Shown piece by piece: positions 1 through 7,190 of a DNA stretch of 11,504 nt. Source of the stretch: a bacterium (lineage in GTDB: Bacteria; Chlamydiota; Chlamydiia; Chlamydiales; SM23-39); assembly GCA_021818045.1 (NCBI GenBank), contig JAKAFF010000023.1:1-11504 (forward strand), written 5' to 3'. Below the pieces are notes generated by a model. The model ran no database searches. It had not been told where the DNA came from and saw only the letters and a program-made list of their open reading frames with translations. Position 1 is the stretch's first letter. Each line of letters starts with the position of its first letter. The position numbers were made by a program, and so were the translations under genes.

Positions 1-698
1 CGCAGTCCTAAAGAGGGGCGCATTTGCAAATGGGTTCCCGCATAGTGCATATAGCCAAGATCTAAGTCGACTAGATCCATGTGTAATTTCCAACGTGCGT
101 TAGAGGAATCGTAGTTATTGGATGCATTGGAGGAATATGAGGAAATCAATTGTGTAGAAGCGGCTGAAGCATCTACGGCGCGATTTTTGTTGTTTTGGTT
201 ATGAAACCAGGTATATTCTGCATGAATATCCCAGCTATCATAATCAAAAAATCCACCTACACCCACCTTGAAGCCAGGTTTATAGTCAAATGCCATATTG
301 ATGACTGAAGAAGTTGCGGTATTGGGATTAGGAGCGACAGTTGAGGTTAAATTGCTAGTTAGCACGCCGAGGGCGAGATTGTCCTCGTAGGGTTGCCAAT
401 AAATGAAGCTTACATCGAAAAACACATCCCAGGGGCAACGCACTTGTGTATGAGCTGGGTAGTTGTAAGCGGCATTTAATACTGGAGTTGGCCACGCAGG
501 GCAGCAAGGAGCTGGCTCACTTGGGCATGATTGCGTGGGCGGGCAAGGTTGTGGACAAGGCGGGGGGCACGATTCAGGTGCACATTCAGGTTTTGAGCAT
601 TCTTGAGTGTTACTCATAGGGGCGTCACCATATGTCGATGAAGCAACAAATAGTGTTGCAGCGATCCAGGACGTTGTCTTATTTAGTATGTTTGGCAT
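1..698 (-). CDS. MOMP-like (Lpg1974-type) outer-membrane protein, C-terminus beyond the window
   Basis: This partial gene gives 232 readable residues and its 3' end lies outside the window. It has a signal peptide (about residues 1-24, ending near STYG), then a Pro/Cys-rich segment with cysteines at 34, 39, 44, 48, 52, 58, 65, 66 and 88. The start of a beta-barrel follows, with motifs such as CPWDVFFDVSFIYWQP and HAEYTWFHNQ. It is a close paralogue of the complete gene at 955-2232; the nine cysteines have identical spacing in both. By family the product should be a porin in the outer membrane, possibly disulfide cross-linked as chlamydial MOMP is; that role is inference. The start at 698 was chosen over an in-frame ATG at 713 because the GGAGAG at 706-711 belongs to a leader block shared with the paralogue, where the equivalent upstream ATG is out of frame. 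It has its own promoter. Confidence 0.88.
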   Translation of the reverse strand, partial: MPNILNKTTSWIAATLFVASSTYGDAPMSNTQECSKPECAPESCPPPCPQPCPPTQSCPSEPAPCCPAWPTPVLNAAYNYPAHTQVRCPWDVFFDVSFIYWQPYEDNLALGVLTSNLTSTVAPNPNTATSSVINMAFDYKPGFKVGVGGFFDYDSWDIHAEYTWFHNQNNKNRAVDASAASTQLISSYSSNASNNYDSSNARWKLHMDLVDLDLGYMHYAGTHLQMRPSLGL

Positions 699-797
699 GT
701 TAGCGCTCTCCATTTTGGACGAACTTCAATTCTTTTCAGTCTACTTATCGACACAATTTCTGACTTACTGCAATCGATCCAGCGACTTTCGTTTTGG

Positions 798-827
798 ATG
801 TTAAGTTAATATTGAACATTTGATCAA
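798..827 (-). promoter_or_regulatory. Sigma70/sigma66-type promoter of the first porin gene
   Basis: On the minus strand, TTGATC (822-827) and TAACAT (798-803) are separated by 18 bases and fit -35 and -10 boxes of the main chlamydial sigma factor. The predicted transcript would start near 791, leaving a leader of about 90 bases. The same elements with the same spacing precede the paralogue (2363-2392), which strengthens both calls. No experimental start site is known to me. Confidence 0.6.
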
Positions 828-893
828 GAAAAAATGCACCATCTCTATGTAGAAATGACTTCAAGGGGTGTTTTTTAGAGAGAGTATATGTGG

Positions 894-926
894 AAAAAAA
901 AAGGGGGCCAGAAAATCTGGCCCCCT
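894..926 (-). terminator. Rho-independent terminator of the second porin gene
   Basis: Read on the minus strand, an 11-base-pair perfect stem (AGGGGGCCAGA with TCTGGCCCCCT, 902-912 and 916-926) closes a three-base loop and runs directly into a T tract (894-902). It lies about 30 bases after the stop codon of the 955-2232 gene and separates it from the next porin's promoter, so the two paralogues are probably transcribed independently. Confidence 0.92.
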
Positions 927-954
927 CAATTATTGCTGATTGAACCTGCAATAG

Positions 955-2232
955 TTAGAATGTCAGAGAGAATTTGACATTCAAACCTTGCGTGGCCAAG
1001 TCACCTTCGGATATTTGACTATCGAAACCAAACATGTTTTGGTCAAAGAACACCTGAAAATCATATCCGATAGCGAGATCAGTATACCAGTTGTTGCAAT
1101 CCCAATAGGTGCCCCATCCAAACCCTAGTTCGAGATCTAGGTGAGCTCTTACTGTGTTCAGATTTGTAGCACTTTTTACAGATTGTGTTGGCGTGCCAGT
1201 AGATGGCGCGTTAGGAGAATTCTTGGTGTTGGTAGAAAGAGTGGTATATCTTGTGAAAAGAAGATCTCCTTCCCCACATCCATAGAGTCTGAAGCCATAG
1301 CCAAGCATCCAATTTGTATCGAGCCCAGCTTTTGCACCAAGACCCCAGGAGTTAGACTTGGAAATTCCTGTAGTTGTCAAGTAATGGAATGGACTATTTC
1401 CAGCCCCACCATTACCAACAGTCGCATATGGCAATGGACTGTCAGCTGAGAACGTAGCGGAATATCTCTGATGGATCCATGCAGCTCTCAAACCAACAGT
1501 TGGGTGGAAAGTGAGCTTGGTGCCAACATAGTACCAGCGTCCCAAATCCAAATCCAAGATGTCCATTTGGAGTTTCCATTTGCCAGATCCTGAATCGTAG
1601 TAATTAGTACCTCCAGAGACTTGTTCTGGCCAGTAATCTGTGAGTGCTTGTGTTGCATTTGCTACACTTGGTACAGAGAAACTAGCAGATTCTTGGTTGT
1701 GGAACCAAGTATATTCGAGATGCAGATCCCAGTTATCATGTTCAAAGAATCCGCCCATGCCAATTTTAAAGCCTGGCTTGTAGCTAGAGCCCGTGTTTTG
1801 GAGCGTTTCTGTGTATGAAGTGGTGCTTACAGGATCTGTTGCATTGTTCAATCCGCTCCACTTTTTGCCCAAGGCAATGTTGTCCTCGGTTGGTTGCCAG
1901 TAAATAAAGCTGATATCAAAGAAAAGATCCCAGGGGCATCTTGTCTGTGTGCGAGCTGGATAGTTATATGCAGCGTTCAGCACAGGCATTGGCCATGGTG
2001 GGCAACATGCCGAAGGTTGTGATGGGCACAACTGTGTTGGTGGGCATGGTTGTGGGCATGGTGGTGGGCACGATTTTGGTTTGCACTCCGGCTTCGCGCA
2101 AGGCTTAGCGGGCTGCTCGTTTTTTGCATTGAGACCGCCAGCATTTGGTCTAGACTCTTGACCAAAAGCGGTAGTAGCAACGAGGAGCGATGCTACCATC
2201 CATGGCGTTATTTGTTTCAGTAGTTTCAGCAT
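955..2232 (-). CDS. MOMP-like (Lpg1974-type) pore-forming outer-membrane protein
   Basis: The 425-residue product begins with a signal peptide (about 1-24, cleavage probably after TAFG). A Lys/Pro/Cys-rich segment follows with cysteines at 45, 50, 55, 59, 63, 69, 76, 77 and 99 (PPPCPQPCPPTQLC and similar). Residues about 100-425 look like a beta-barrel: alternating aromatic and polar strands, WDLFFDISFIYWQP at 101-114, EYTWFHNQ at 173-180, FELG-type strands near 365-375, and a final strand NVKFSLTF ending in Phe, as required by the BAM machinery. Two more cysteines lie at 319 and 379. The length and ending fit the Lpg1974/MOMP-like porins found in multiple copies in non-Chlamydiaceae chlamydiae. 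The start is supported by GGAGAG seven bases upstream. It has its own promoter and terminator. Pore function is inferred from the family. Confidence 0.9.
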   Translation of the reverse strand: MLKLLKQITPWMVASLLVATTAFGQESRPNAGGLNAKNEQPAKPCAKPECKPKSCPPPCPQPCPPTQLCPSQPSACCPPWPMPVLNAAYNYPARTQTRCPWDLFFDISFIYWQPTEDNIALGKKWSGLNNATDPVSTTSYTETLQNTGSSYKPGFKIGMGGFFEHDNWDLHLEYTWFHNQESASFSVPSVANATQALTDYWPEQVSGGTNYYDSGSGKWKLQMDILDLDLGRWYYVGTKLTFHPTVGLRAAWIHQRYSATFSADSPLPYATVGNGGAGNSPFHYLTTTGISKSNSWGLGAKAGLDTNWMLGYGFRLYGCGEGDLLFTRYTTLSTNTKNSPNAPSTGTPTQSVKSATNLNTVRAHLDLELGFGWGTYWDCNNWYTDLAIGYDFQVFFDQNMFGFDSQISEGDLATQGLNVKFSLTF

Positions 2233-2362
2233 TTTTGCTCTCCATTTTGGACGAATACTTAAAATTCTTAGCTTTCGCTAATTTTGTAGCGTCGCCTCGG
2301 TATTCATTGAATCCCAAGTCGCAGATACCTTCCGCAACAGACGACTCAAGTTTACATTTGGG

Positions 2363-2392
2363 ATGTTAAACTCAAATTGAAAATTAAATCAA
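2363..2392 (-). promoter_or_regulatory. Sigma70/sigma66-type promoter of the second porin gene
   Basis: On the minus strand, TTGATT (2387-2392) and TAACAT (2363-2368) stand 18 bases apart, matching the promoter of the paralogous gene in sequence and spacing. Bases between the boxes are also partly alike (TTCAAT in both). The expected start near 2356 gives a leader of about 125 bases, which contains a small hairpin (TTAGC/GCTAA, 2268-2281) absent from the other copy. Confidence 0.6.
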
Positions 2393-2408
2393 GAATAAAT
2401 CCCTTTTT

Positions 2409-2639
2409 TCATCCCAAACACTTGATGCATCCCTGGTTGGCAAGCGTGCAAACATCCTCGGATTCTTCGTCAAACCAGTGAATAAATAGCCCAGCGTGTG
2501 GTGTTGTAATCTGAAATACGTTGTCTTGAAAGGAAAAAGAAAATGGCTGTTCTGATGTGTCTTCTGCGAGCTCACTGTGATGAATAGGGGTCCCAAAAAA
2601 AGTGGTCGGACGAAAAAAGCAGGAATTTTCCTGTAGCAT
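2409..2639 (-). CDS. Possible small protein of unknown function
   Basis: I do not recognise this 76-residue product. It has no signal peptide or membrane segment, is rich in Phe, and ends with GCIKCLG, giving a CxxxxxxxCxxC cluster (cysteines at 63, 71 and 74). Coding is supported by a good Shine-Dalgarno sequence (GGGAG, five bases before the ATG at 2639) and a plausible promoter just upstream (TTGATT and TATGAG, 17 bases apart). The stop lies just before the porin promoter on the same strand. It fills most of an otherwise empty stretch of about 590 bases between the porin and oppA. Against it: it is short, has no recognisable domain, and an overlapping frame (2384-2596) is also open. It could be a remnant of an older gene. 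Confidence 0.4.
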   Translation of the reverse strand: MLQENSCFFRPTTFFGTPIHHSELAEDTSEQPFSFSFQDNVFQITTPHAGLFIHWFDEESEDVCTLANQGCIKCLG

Positions 2640-2669
2640 TCACGCTCCCATTATTGGGTGTTTATTCTT

Positions 2670-2698
2670 CTCATAGCGGGAAATCACAGATGAATCAA
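2670..2698 (-). promoter_or_regulatory. Weak candidate promoter for the small gene at 2409-2639
   Basis: The minus strand carries TTGATT (2693-2698) and TATGAG (2670-2675) with a 17-base spacer, which would start transcription about 23 bases before the ATG at 2639. Only the -35 box is close to consensus, and no second copy exists to compare it with. Confidence 0.3.
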
Positions 2699-2740
2699 TG
2701 GGTTTTTTAATTCTATGAATATCAAGAAGATGAGTTTTTG

Positions 2741-2770
2741 TTGCCATGTAAGAGCGCGCGCAGCAATAGT
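2741..2770 (+). promoter_or_regulatory. Candidate promoter for the oppA-like gene
   Basis: TTGCCA (2741-2746) and AATAGT (2765-2770) are 18 bases apart and would give a leader of about 45 bases before the ATG at 2823. Each box matches most of the consensus. The spacer contains an unusual alternating GC run (GCGCGCGC, 2754-2761). No better pair was found upstream of the gene. Confidence 0.3.
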
Positions 2771-2822
2771 ACAAGGAAATTAGAAACTGTGTTACTTTTG
2801 CGGAAAAATTCTGAGGTTTAGC

Positions 2823-4436
2823 ATGTGCAGGTTCTTGCTATTGTGTTTATTTCTTTTGGGAGGGTGTCATCATAGCGACAGAAATCTTCGTAACACTTTG
2901 AAAATCAATATTGGATCCGATCCGACCACGTTGGACCCCAGAAAGGCGAGAGATTTGACGGCAGTGACGATCACTCGTATGCTCTATGAGGGATTGGCCA
3001 GGGTATCGAAATTGGGTGAGGTGGAGCTTGCTTTGGCTCAGGATGTGGAAGTGTCTGAGGATGGAAAGCGGTATATTTTTCATTTGCGCAAAAGTGTGTG
3101 GTCTAACGGAGAGCCAGTCACTTCGTTTGATTTTGCCGAAACTTGGAAGTCTATACTCAATCCTCAATTTCCGACTGATATTGCCTATCAACTGTTTGTC
3201 ATAAAAAATGCTCGGATAGCAAAACTTGGAGAGATTGCTTTAGATAAAGTAGGTATTGAAACTCCGGATGCATCGACTTTAGTCGTAGAGTTGGAAGGAC
3301 CAGTACCTTATTTTTTACAACTTTTGGCTACATCGCCCTTTCTTCCTTTGCCAAGAAAGACAATTGTAGCCAATCCAACTCTTGTCTTAGATGTGCAAAC
3401 TTATGTGGGAAACGGTCCGTTTGTTTTGGCAGACTGGAAGCACTCAGATCAAATGCATCTTGTTAAAAACCCCCGTTACTGGGAGGCCAAAAAAGTGCAT
3501 CTTTCAGGGATCTCTTTGTTGATGATACCTGGAGATACAGAGATGCGCATGTTTGAGATAGGAAAATTAGATTGGGCAGGATCTCCTTTGTCTACGATTC
3601 CTGTCGATGCTGTCAATTTTTTGCGCGCTTCAGACCAACTGCGCATCAGCCCTTTTTCTGCGACCTATTTTCTGCGATTGAACACGGCCGACAAAATAGG
3701 CGGCAAAAAAAATCCTCTAGGATCGCTTGCATTTCGCAAAGCGCTCTCATATGCCTTGGATCGCGATAGTCTGACGGCGCATGTATTGCAAGGAGGCCAC
3801 ATCAAAGCATTTGGTCTTGTGCCTCCAGCAATGGGGTTGTGCCCGAGGGGGTATTTTAGAGACAAGAATGCAAGCGGTGCCCGTGCCCTTTTGACAGATG
3901 CCCTTTTGGAGTTAGATCTTACTCTAGAAACGCTAGAACCCATTCGGTTGAGTTACAGTAGTAACGAAAGAAATGCCAACATGGCTCAAGCGATGCAACG
4001 GCAATGGGAGGAGGTTCTTGGGATTAAAGTCGATTTAGAGGCCGTAGAATCGAAGACTTATTTCCAACGCATTTCGCAGCGAGATTTTCATCTAGCTGTG
4101 GGTTCGTGGACTGCCGACTTCGATGATCCTATTAATTTTCTCGAGGTTTTTAAATATAAAGATTCGAGCACGAATAACACAGGCTGGGAGAATCTTAAAT
4201 ATGTTGATCTTTTAGAACGCTCTGCATTATGCAGAAGTGGTGAAGAAAGAAAGGGACTTTTGCGAGAGGCGGAACAAATTTTGATGGAACAGATGCCGAT
4301 CATCCCCATATTTCATTTTGTGTTGAATTATGTGCAAAGAGACGGCTTATCGGATGTGATGTTATCCCCTTTGGGACAAATGGATTTTAGGTGGGCTCGT
4401 TTGGATAGCATGGAGTCTTCTGATGCAAAGAGGTGA
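2823..4436 (+). CDS. oppA: OppA-like peptide-binding lipoprotein (SBP_bac_5 family)
   Basis: This 537-residue substrate-binding protein of the oligopeptide ABC importer class would be lipid-anchored at the inner membrane, facing the periplasm. A short lipoprotein signal ends in the lipobox LGGC (Cys15). Family signatures follow in order: GSDPTTLDPRKARD (31-44), DVEVSEDGKRYIFHLRKSVWSNGEPV (positions 74-99, interrupted only by usual variation), GNGPFVLADW (196-205), FRKALSYALDR (304-314), SWTADFDDPINFLEVF (428-443) and PIIPIFHF (492-499). The length is typical. GAGG lies six bases before the ATG. No permease or ATPase genes are adjacent, so it must share a transporter encoded elsewhere, as is common for chlamydial oppA paralogues. 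Its ligand (free peptide or a murein peptide) cannot be told from sequence. Its 3' end overlaps the next gene by 14 bases. Confidence 0.93.
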   Translation: MCRFLLLCLFLLGGCHHSDRNLRNTLKINIGSDPTTLDPRKARDLTAVTITRMLYEGLARVSKLGEVELALAQDVEVSEDGKRYIFHLRKSVWSNGEPVTSFDFAETWKSILNPQFPTDIAYQLFVIKNARIAKLGEIALDKVGIETPDASTLVVELEGPVPYFLQLLATSPFLPLPRKTIVANPTLVLDVQTYVGNGPFVLADWKHSDQMHLVKNPRYWEAKKVHLSGISLLMIPGDTEMRMFEIGKLDWAGSPLSTIPVDAVNFLRASDQLRISPFSATYFLRLNTADKIGGKKNPLGSLAFRKALSYALDRDSLTAHVLQGGHIKAFGLVPPAMGLCPRGYFRDKNASGARALLTDALLELDLTLETLEPIRLSYSSNERNANMAQAMQRQWEEVLGIKVDLEAVESKTYFQRISQRDFHLAVGSWTADFDDPINFLEVFKYKDSSTNNTGWENLKYVDLLERSALCRSGEERKGLLREAEQILMEQMPIIPIFHFVLNYVQRDGLSDVMLSPLGQMDFRWARLDSMESSDAKR

Positions 4437-4842
4437 ATATTGGCGTTTTTTGTTGTTGCTGTGGGTTTTTATAGCAGTGGGACCGACTACGAGCGGCACC
4501 ATTTTGCTTCATAACGATTCTACAGTCATCTTAACTGCAATTATCCAAGCCTCTGATGGAACTTATTTGGGACAATTTTCAGTTCAGCCGGGACAGCAAA
4601 GAAACTTCACGACGAACATGGCTCCAACGACTTATAATCGCCCCGGGGCGCCCGATATCTCTTTGACTCCTTACACAGTGATTTGGCAGTGCCCTTCTGA
4701 GGGAATTTACTCAACTCATGTAGGGGTGCAGCCAGGATCTTATGTGCGTGCGAGCTGGGGAGAGGGAAACCACTTCTGCGCTCCTAAAAAAGAAGAAAAA
4801 AAAGGCGCTCCTGCATCCGAGCTAAAAAAGAGGTCTCCTTAA
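4423..4842 (+). CDS. Exported protein of unknown function, coupled to oppA
   Basis: I do not recognise this 139-residue product. Residues 1-4 are short and charged, 8-20 form a hydrophobic core (FLLLLWVFIAVG region), and a signal-peptidase site is plausible near TTSG (22-25). The mature part has Ser/Thr/Gly-rich alternating strands that suggest a small beta-sandwich, with two cysteines (90 and 119) that could form a disulfide, and a lysine-rich tail (PKKEEKKG, 121-128; ELKKRSP at the end). The ATG lies inside the end of oppA (14-base overlap) with GGAG seven bases upstream, so it is probably co-translated and may act with the OppA-like protein in the periplasm; that link is inference. Its stop overlaps the stop of the convergent cyclo-ligase gene, leaving no room for a separate terminator. 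Confidence 0.75.
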   Translation: MQRGEYWRFLLLLWVFIAVGPTTSGTILLHNDSTVILTAIIQASDGTYLGQFSVQPGQQRNFTTNMAPTTYNRPGAPDISLTPYTVIWQCPSEGIYSTHVGVQPGSYVRASWGEGNHFCAPKKEEKKGAPASELKKRSP

Positions 4843-5282
4843 AAGAGTGCAAGCTCCCCTACAGGCAAGTCCCAGGGATCTTTGGGTAGCAAGTCGCATA
4901 GTTGTTCGTGGAAGCCGATCCCAATTGTAGGAATGGGGCCTACTTGCGCCAGGAATCGATCATAGAACCCTTGGCCATAGCCAATTCTGTAGCGATCTCG
5001 ATCAAAACCCAATCCAGGCACGAGGATGCACTCTAAGTTATCTATGCGCACATTCGCTAAGGCTTCAGCGCGATAAGGCATGATTTGAAGACATCCCCGC
5101 TTTTTTAGCGCTGCATTTAACGGGCTGGTGTCGATTTCTGTGCCGAAAGAGGCAAACGAAAGAGTATTTCCCAAATGTTCAAATCGCTCTTGCAGCAACT
5201 GGGCGGCCATCTTTCGTCTTTTTTCAGAAATGATTTTGCGCCGTTGTATCAACATGCGCCGCCATTCACTCTTCGAGATCAA
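4839..5282 (-). CDS. ygfA: 5-formyltetrahydrofolate cyclo-ligase (5,10-methenyl-THF synthetase)
   Basis: The enzyme converts 5-formyl-THF to 5,10-methenyl-THF using ATP, returning a storage folate to the one-carbon pool in the cytoplasm. Recognisable parts are the N-terminal basic helix EWRRMLIQRRKIISEKRR that binds nucleotide in this family, the ECILVPGLGFDRDRYRIGYG block and the following GFYDRFL, which form the ATP/folate site. Taking TTG at 5282 gives 147 residues, shorter than the usual 180-200. It was chosen because AGGA lies seven bases upstream and it overlaps the preceding gene by only 17 bases. Starts at 5333 or 5354 would overlap by 68-89 bases and lack a good ribosome site; ATG 5255 would cut into the basic helix. 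It is the last gene of the minus-strand operon. The family call is firm, the start is not. Confidence 0.9.
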   Translation of the reverse strand: MISKSEWRRMLIQRRKIISEKRRKMAAQLLQERFEHLGNTLSFASFGTEIDTSPLNAALKKRGCLQIMPYRAEALANVRIDNLECILVPGLGFDRDRYRIGYGQGFYDRFLAQVGPIPTIGIGFHEQLCDLLPKDPWDLPVGELALF

Positions 5283-6546
5283 GGGGCTTTCCTTTGATAT
5301 AGGTGATTTTTTGTAAGAGGGCTCCTGTTTCATCGTAAAGACTTGCCAGGCCATTGCCGTTTGTGATTGTCGATACGGGTTCTTTGGCGTTTATTTTATA
5401 ATATCGTCCTTGGATCAGACGATCTCCTTCATACTCTTCTACGAGCATGAGATTGCCATCTTCATACCAAGCTAGGGCAGCTCCTTGTTTTTGATTGCGG
5501 ACATATTCGCGCTCGCTTTGCAATTTGCCCGATTTGTACCAAGTTTTTACGCGTCCATGCACCATATTCCCATGCCAATTCACAGAGAGTTTAGGAACAG
5601 GGGCGGATGCGGCAGATGTCAGTTCCGAAGAGAGAAAAAACTCGAGCTCTTCACCCTGTTTTTGTCCATTTTTTACAAAATAAGATCGCAGTAAGTGCCC
5701 ATCAGTAGAATAGTGTTTGACGGCTCCTTCTGGGTTGCCCATTCGGAATTCTGTCACGATCGATAGGTGGTTATCGAAAAGGGCTCGAAATCCCCCTCCA
5801 TTTTCTATCTCCGATACCAACTCCCCTTTTGGATTGTAGTATTTGCCCGAATGCAATCGCCCCGCTGAATACATCTCTTCTACGGCTATTTTCCCATCAA
5901 TAAAGTAAATTTCAGAAAGGCCCTCTTTAATCCCCTCTTTGTACTGTGTGATAGATCTCAACAGACCATCTTCGAAAAACTCTTTCGCATCCCCATCCAA
6001 TTCGTTTTTGGAAAAATAGAGCTCTTTTTGCAAGGCGCCAGATGGGTAAAAGTAGGTACTGCTTCCGTTCAAAAAGCCTTTTTCGTAGTGTAATTCGGCA
6101 ACGGATCTGCCCTGATCATCCCAAACATAGCTGACCCCATCAAAGAGCCAATCCTGCTGTGCGTTAGGGGCGATGTCTGCCGTTCCCCCTACAACGGTGG
6201 CGTCGATTTTGAGCTGACCATTTTCAAACCACTCGCGATAAGCGCCGTGAGCTCTCATCTCTTCTGTCTCTAAGTATTGGGCGATTGTCCCATTGGGGTG
6301 GTATGTCGTGATTTTGGCGTGATTTTTTCCATCTTTTTTGTAGGTTCGCAGCACTTTTTTATAGGGTTGAGCCGAGAGAAAGTCGATCCCTTCATAATGA
6401 GAGATGCGCTCTGGAGTACTGATCGTTTCTACAATTCCATTGCGATCTTGGATCTGAATGGCTGCAAGCGGCGGCTCTTGCGGGGTATGGTGATAGCAAG
6501 CAGAGGCGCATAGCATGGCGCCCAGGAGTGGCCAAAGCGATCTCAT
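5266..6546 (-). CDS. MORN/YwqK-type repeat lipoprotein of unknown function
   Basis: The 426-residue product has a lipoprotein-type signal (Cys17 in CASAC, a non-canonical lipobox with Ala at -3). From about residue 80 onward it carries roughly ten degenerate repeats of 20-30 residues of the form G-x-x-x-x-[YF]-x-x-[DN]-G-x-L-x-x-E-x-x-[YF], for example near 100-118, 159-177, 183-201, 206-225, 328-347 and 352-371. Such repeats match the MORN-like family that automatic pipelines name YwqK antitoxin. Nothing here suggests a toxin partner; I infer a periplasmic or envelope scaffold role. The ATG overlaps the stop of the upstream GspM-like gene in ATGA, implying coupled translation with the secretion-like pair. 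Its 3' end overlaps the cyclo-ligase start. Confidence 0.82.
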   Translation of the reverse strand: MRSLWPLLGAMLCASACYHHTPQEPPLAAIQIQDRNGIVETISTPERISHYEGIDFLSAQPYKKVLRTYKKDGKNHAKITTYHPNGTIAQYLETEEMRAHGAYREWFENGQLKIDATVVGGTADIAPNAQQDWLFDGVSYVWDDQGRSVAELHYEKGFLNGSSTYFYPSGALQKELYFSKNELDGDAKEFFEDGLLRSITQYKEGIKEGLSEIYFIDGKIAVEEMYSAGRLHSGKYYNPKGELVSEIENGGGFRALFDNHLSIVTEFRMGNPEGAVKHYSTDGHLLRSYFVKNGQKQGEELEFFLSSELTSAASAPVPKLSVNWHGNMVHGRVKTWYKSGKLQSEREYVRNQKQGAALAWYEDGNLMLVEEYEGDRLIQGRYYKINAKEPVSTITNGNGLASLYDETGALLQKITYIKGKPLDLEE

Positions 6547-7190
6547 TGAGAAAACTCCCGTTTTAAAAGACTCATATCTACTTCAAAGACCTCTGTTTGT
6601 AGAGGTGTTTTCAATTTTTTCATTTTGAACTCTGTAATCATTAGTTGGGGGCTGTTTTCAATGGGGTGAAAAGAGCCGATAGGTAGATTGTCGATAATGG
6701 AAAGCAGTTTTTGTAGATCGCTTTCATCTAGTTGAATGGGGTGCTTGAGCGTTTCTTCGACCTCTTTGATATGGGGCGTATTGCGCATTTCTTGTTCTAT
6801 GAAAGAGATGTGGTTTTCTTGGAGAAAATCGAATCTGTTTTTTAAAGCGGCAGTATCTAAAAAGGCGGGATGATTTGCAAGCGAGGTCAGTTTTTCTTGT
6901 TCTGCTTGTAATAAGGGAAGCGTTTCGATTTCTCGATCCAGAAAATAGGGGTCCGCTTGCGAATAGCGATGGAGAAAAACTTCTTTTCTATCTTTTTTTG
7001 CAAAGGCGAGCTTTTCTTTTCTAGCCGCTTTTTGGAACCGCATTTCTAGCTCTTGAAAGCTCTGATTTTCCAAAAACACAAGCATTGCAGAAAAAAGGAT
7101 CGGAAATAAAAGGAGGATAAAAAAGAAAATGGGTCGTATTTGCGAAAAGCAGAGTTTCCCAAACCTTTTCAAGAATAGATCCAGCTTCAT
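6543..7190 (-). CDS. Single-pass membrane protein, GspM/PilO-like candidate
   Basis: This 215-residue protein has a basic cytoplasmic N-terminus (1-18), one strong transmembrane helix (about 20-40, FFFILLLFPILFSAMLVFL), and a charged helical, probably coiled-coil stretch (about 41-75, rich in Glu, Lys and Arg). The remaining 140 residues are periplasmic and include a possible small alpha/beta domain near 150-210. That architecture fits GspM or PilO, the partners of GspL or PilN in type II secretion and type IV pilus platforms. Sequence similarity alone is too weak for me to claim membership. Context supports it: the gene overlaps by four bases (ATGA) the upstream GspL/PilM-like gene and by four bases the downstream lipoprotein gene. 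The alternative is an unrelated membrane protein specific to chlamydiae. Confidence 0.7.
   Translation of the reverse strand: MKLDLFLKRFGKLCFSQIRPIFFFILLLFPILFSAMLVFLENQSFQELEMRFQKAARKEKLAFAKKDRKEVFLHRYSQADPYFLDREIETLPLLQAEQEKLTSLANHPAFLDTAALKNRFDFLQENHISFIEQEMRNTPHIKEVEETLKHPIQLDESDLQKLLSIIDNLPIGSFHPIENSPQLMITEFKMKKLKTPLQTEVFEVDMSLLKREFSQ

Noticed and set aside
1977..2180. Minus-strand frame rich in His and Ala (AHHHAHNHAHQH) that could pass for a metal-binding peptide.
   Set aside because: It is an out-of-frame reading of the repetitive Pro/Cys-rich segment of the porin gene.
1..2400. Phase-variable or recombining surface-protein cassette based on tandem paralogues.
   Set aside because: No inverted repeats, simple-sequence slippage tracts in coding regions or recombinase gene are visible; simple gene duplication explains the arrangement.
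2384..2596. Second open frame on the minus strand overlapping the small gene at 2409-2639.
   Set aside because: It has no good ribosome site and would run over the porin promoter's -35 box; the 2409-2639 frame is better supported.
5266..6546. Toxin-antitoxin locus suggested by the YwqK-type repeats.
   Set aside because: The protein carries a lipoprotein signal, sits in an envelope-type operon and has no toxin-like neighbour.
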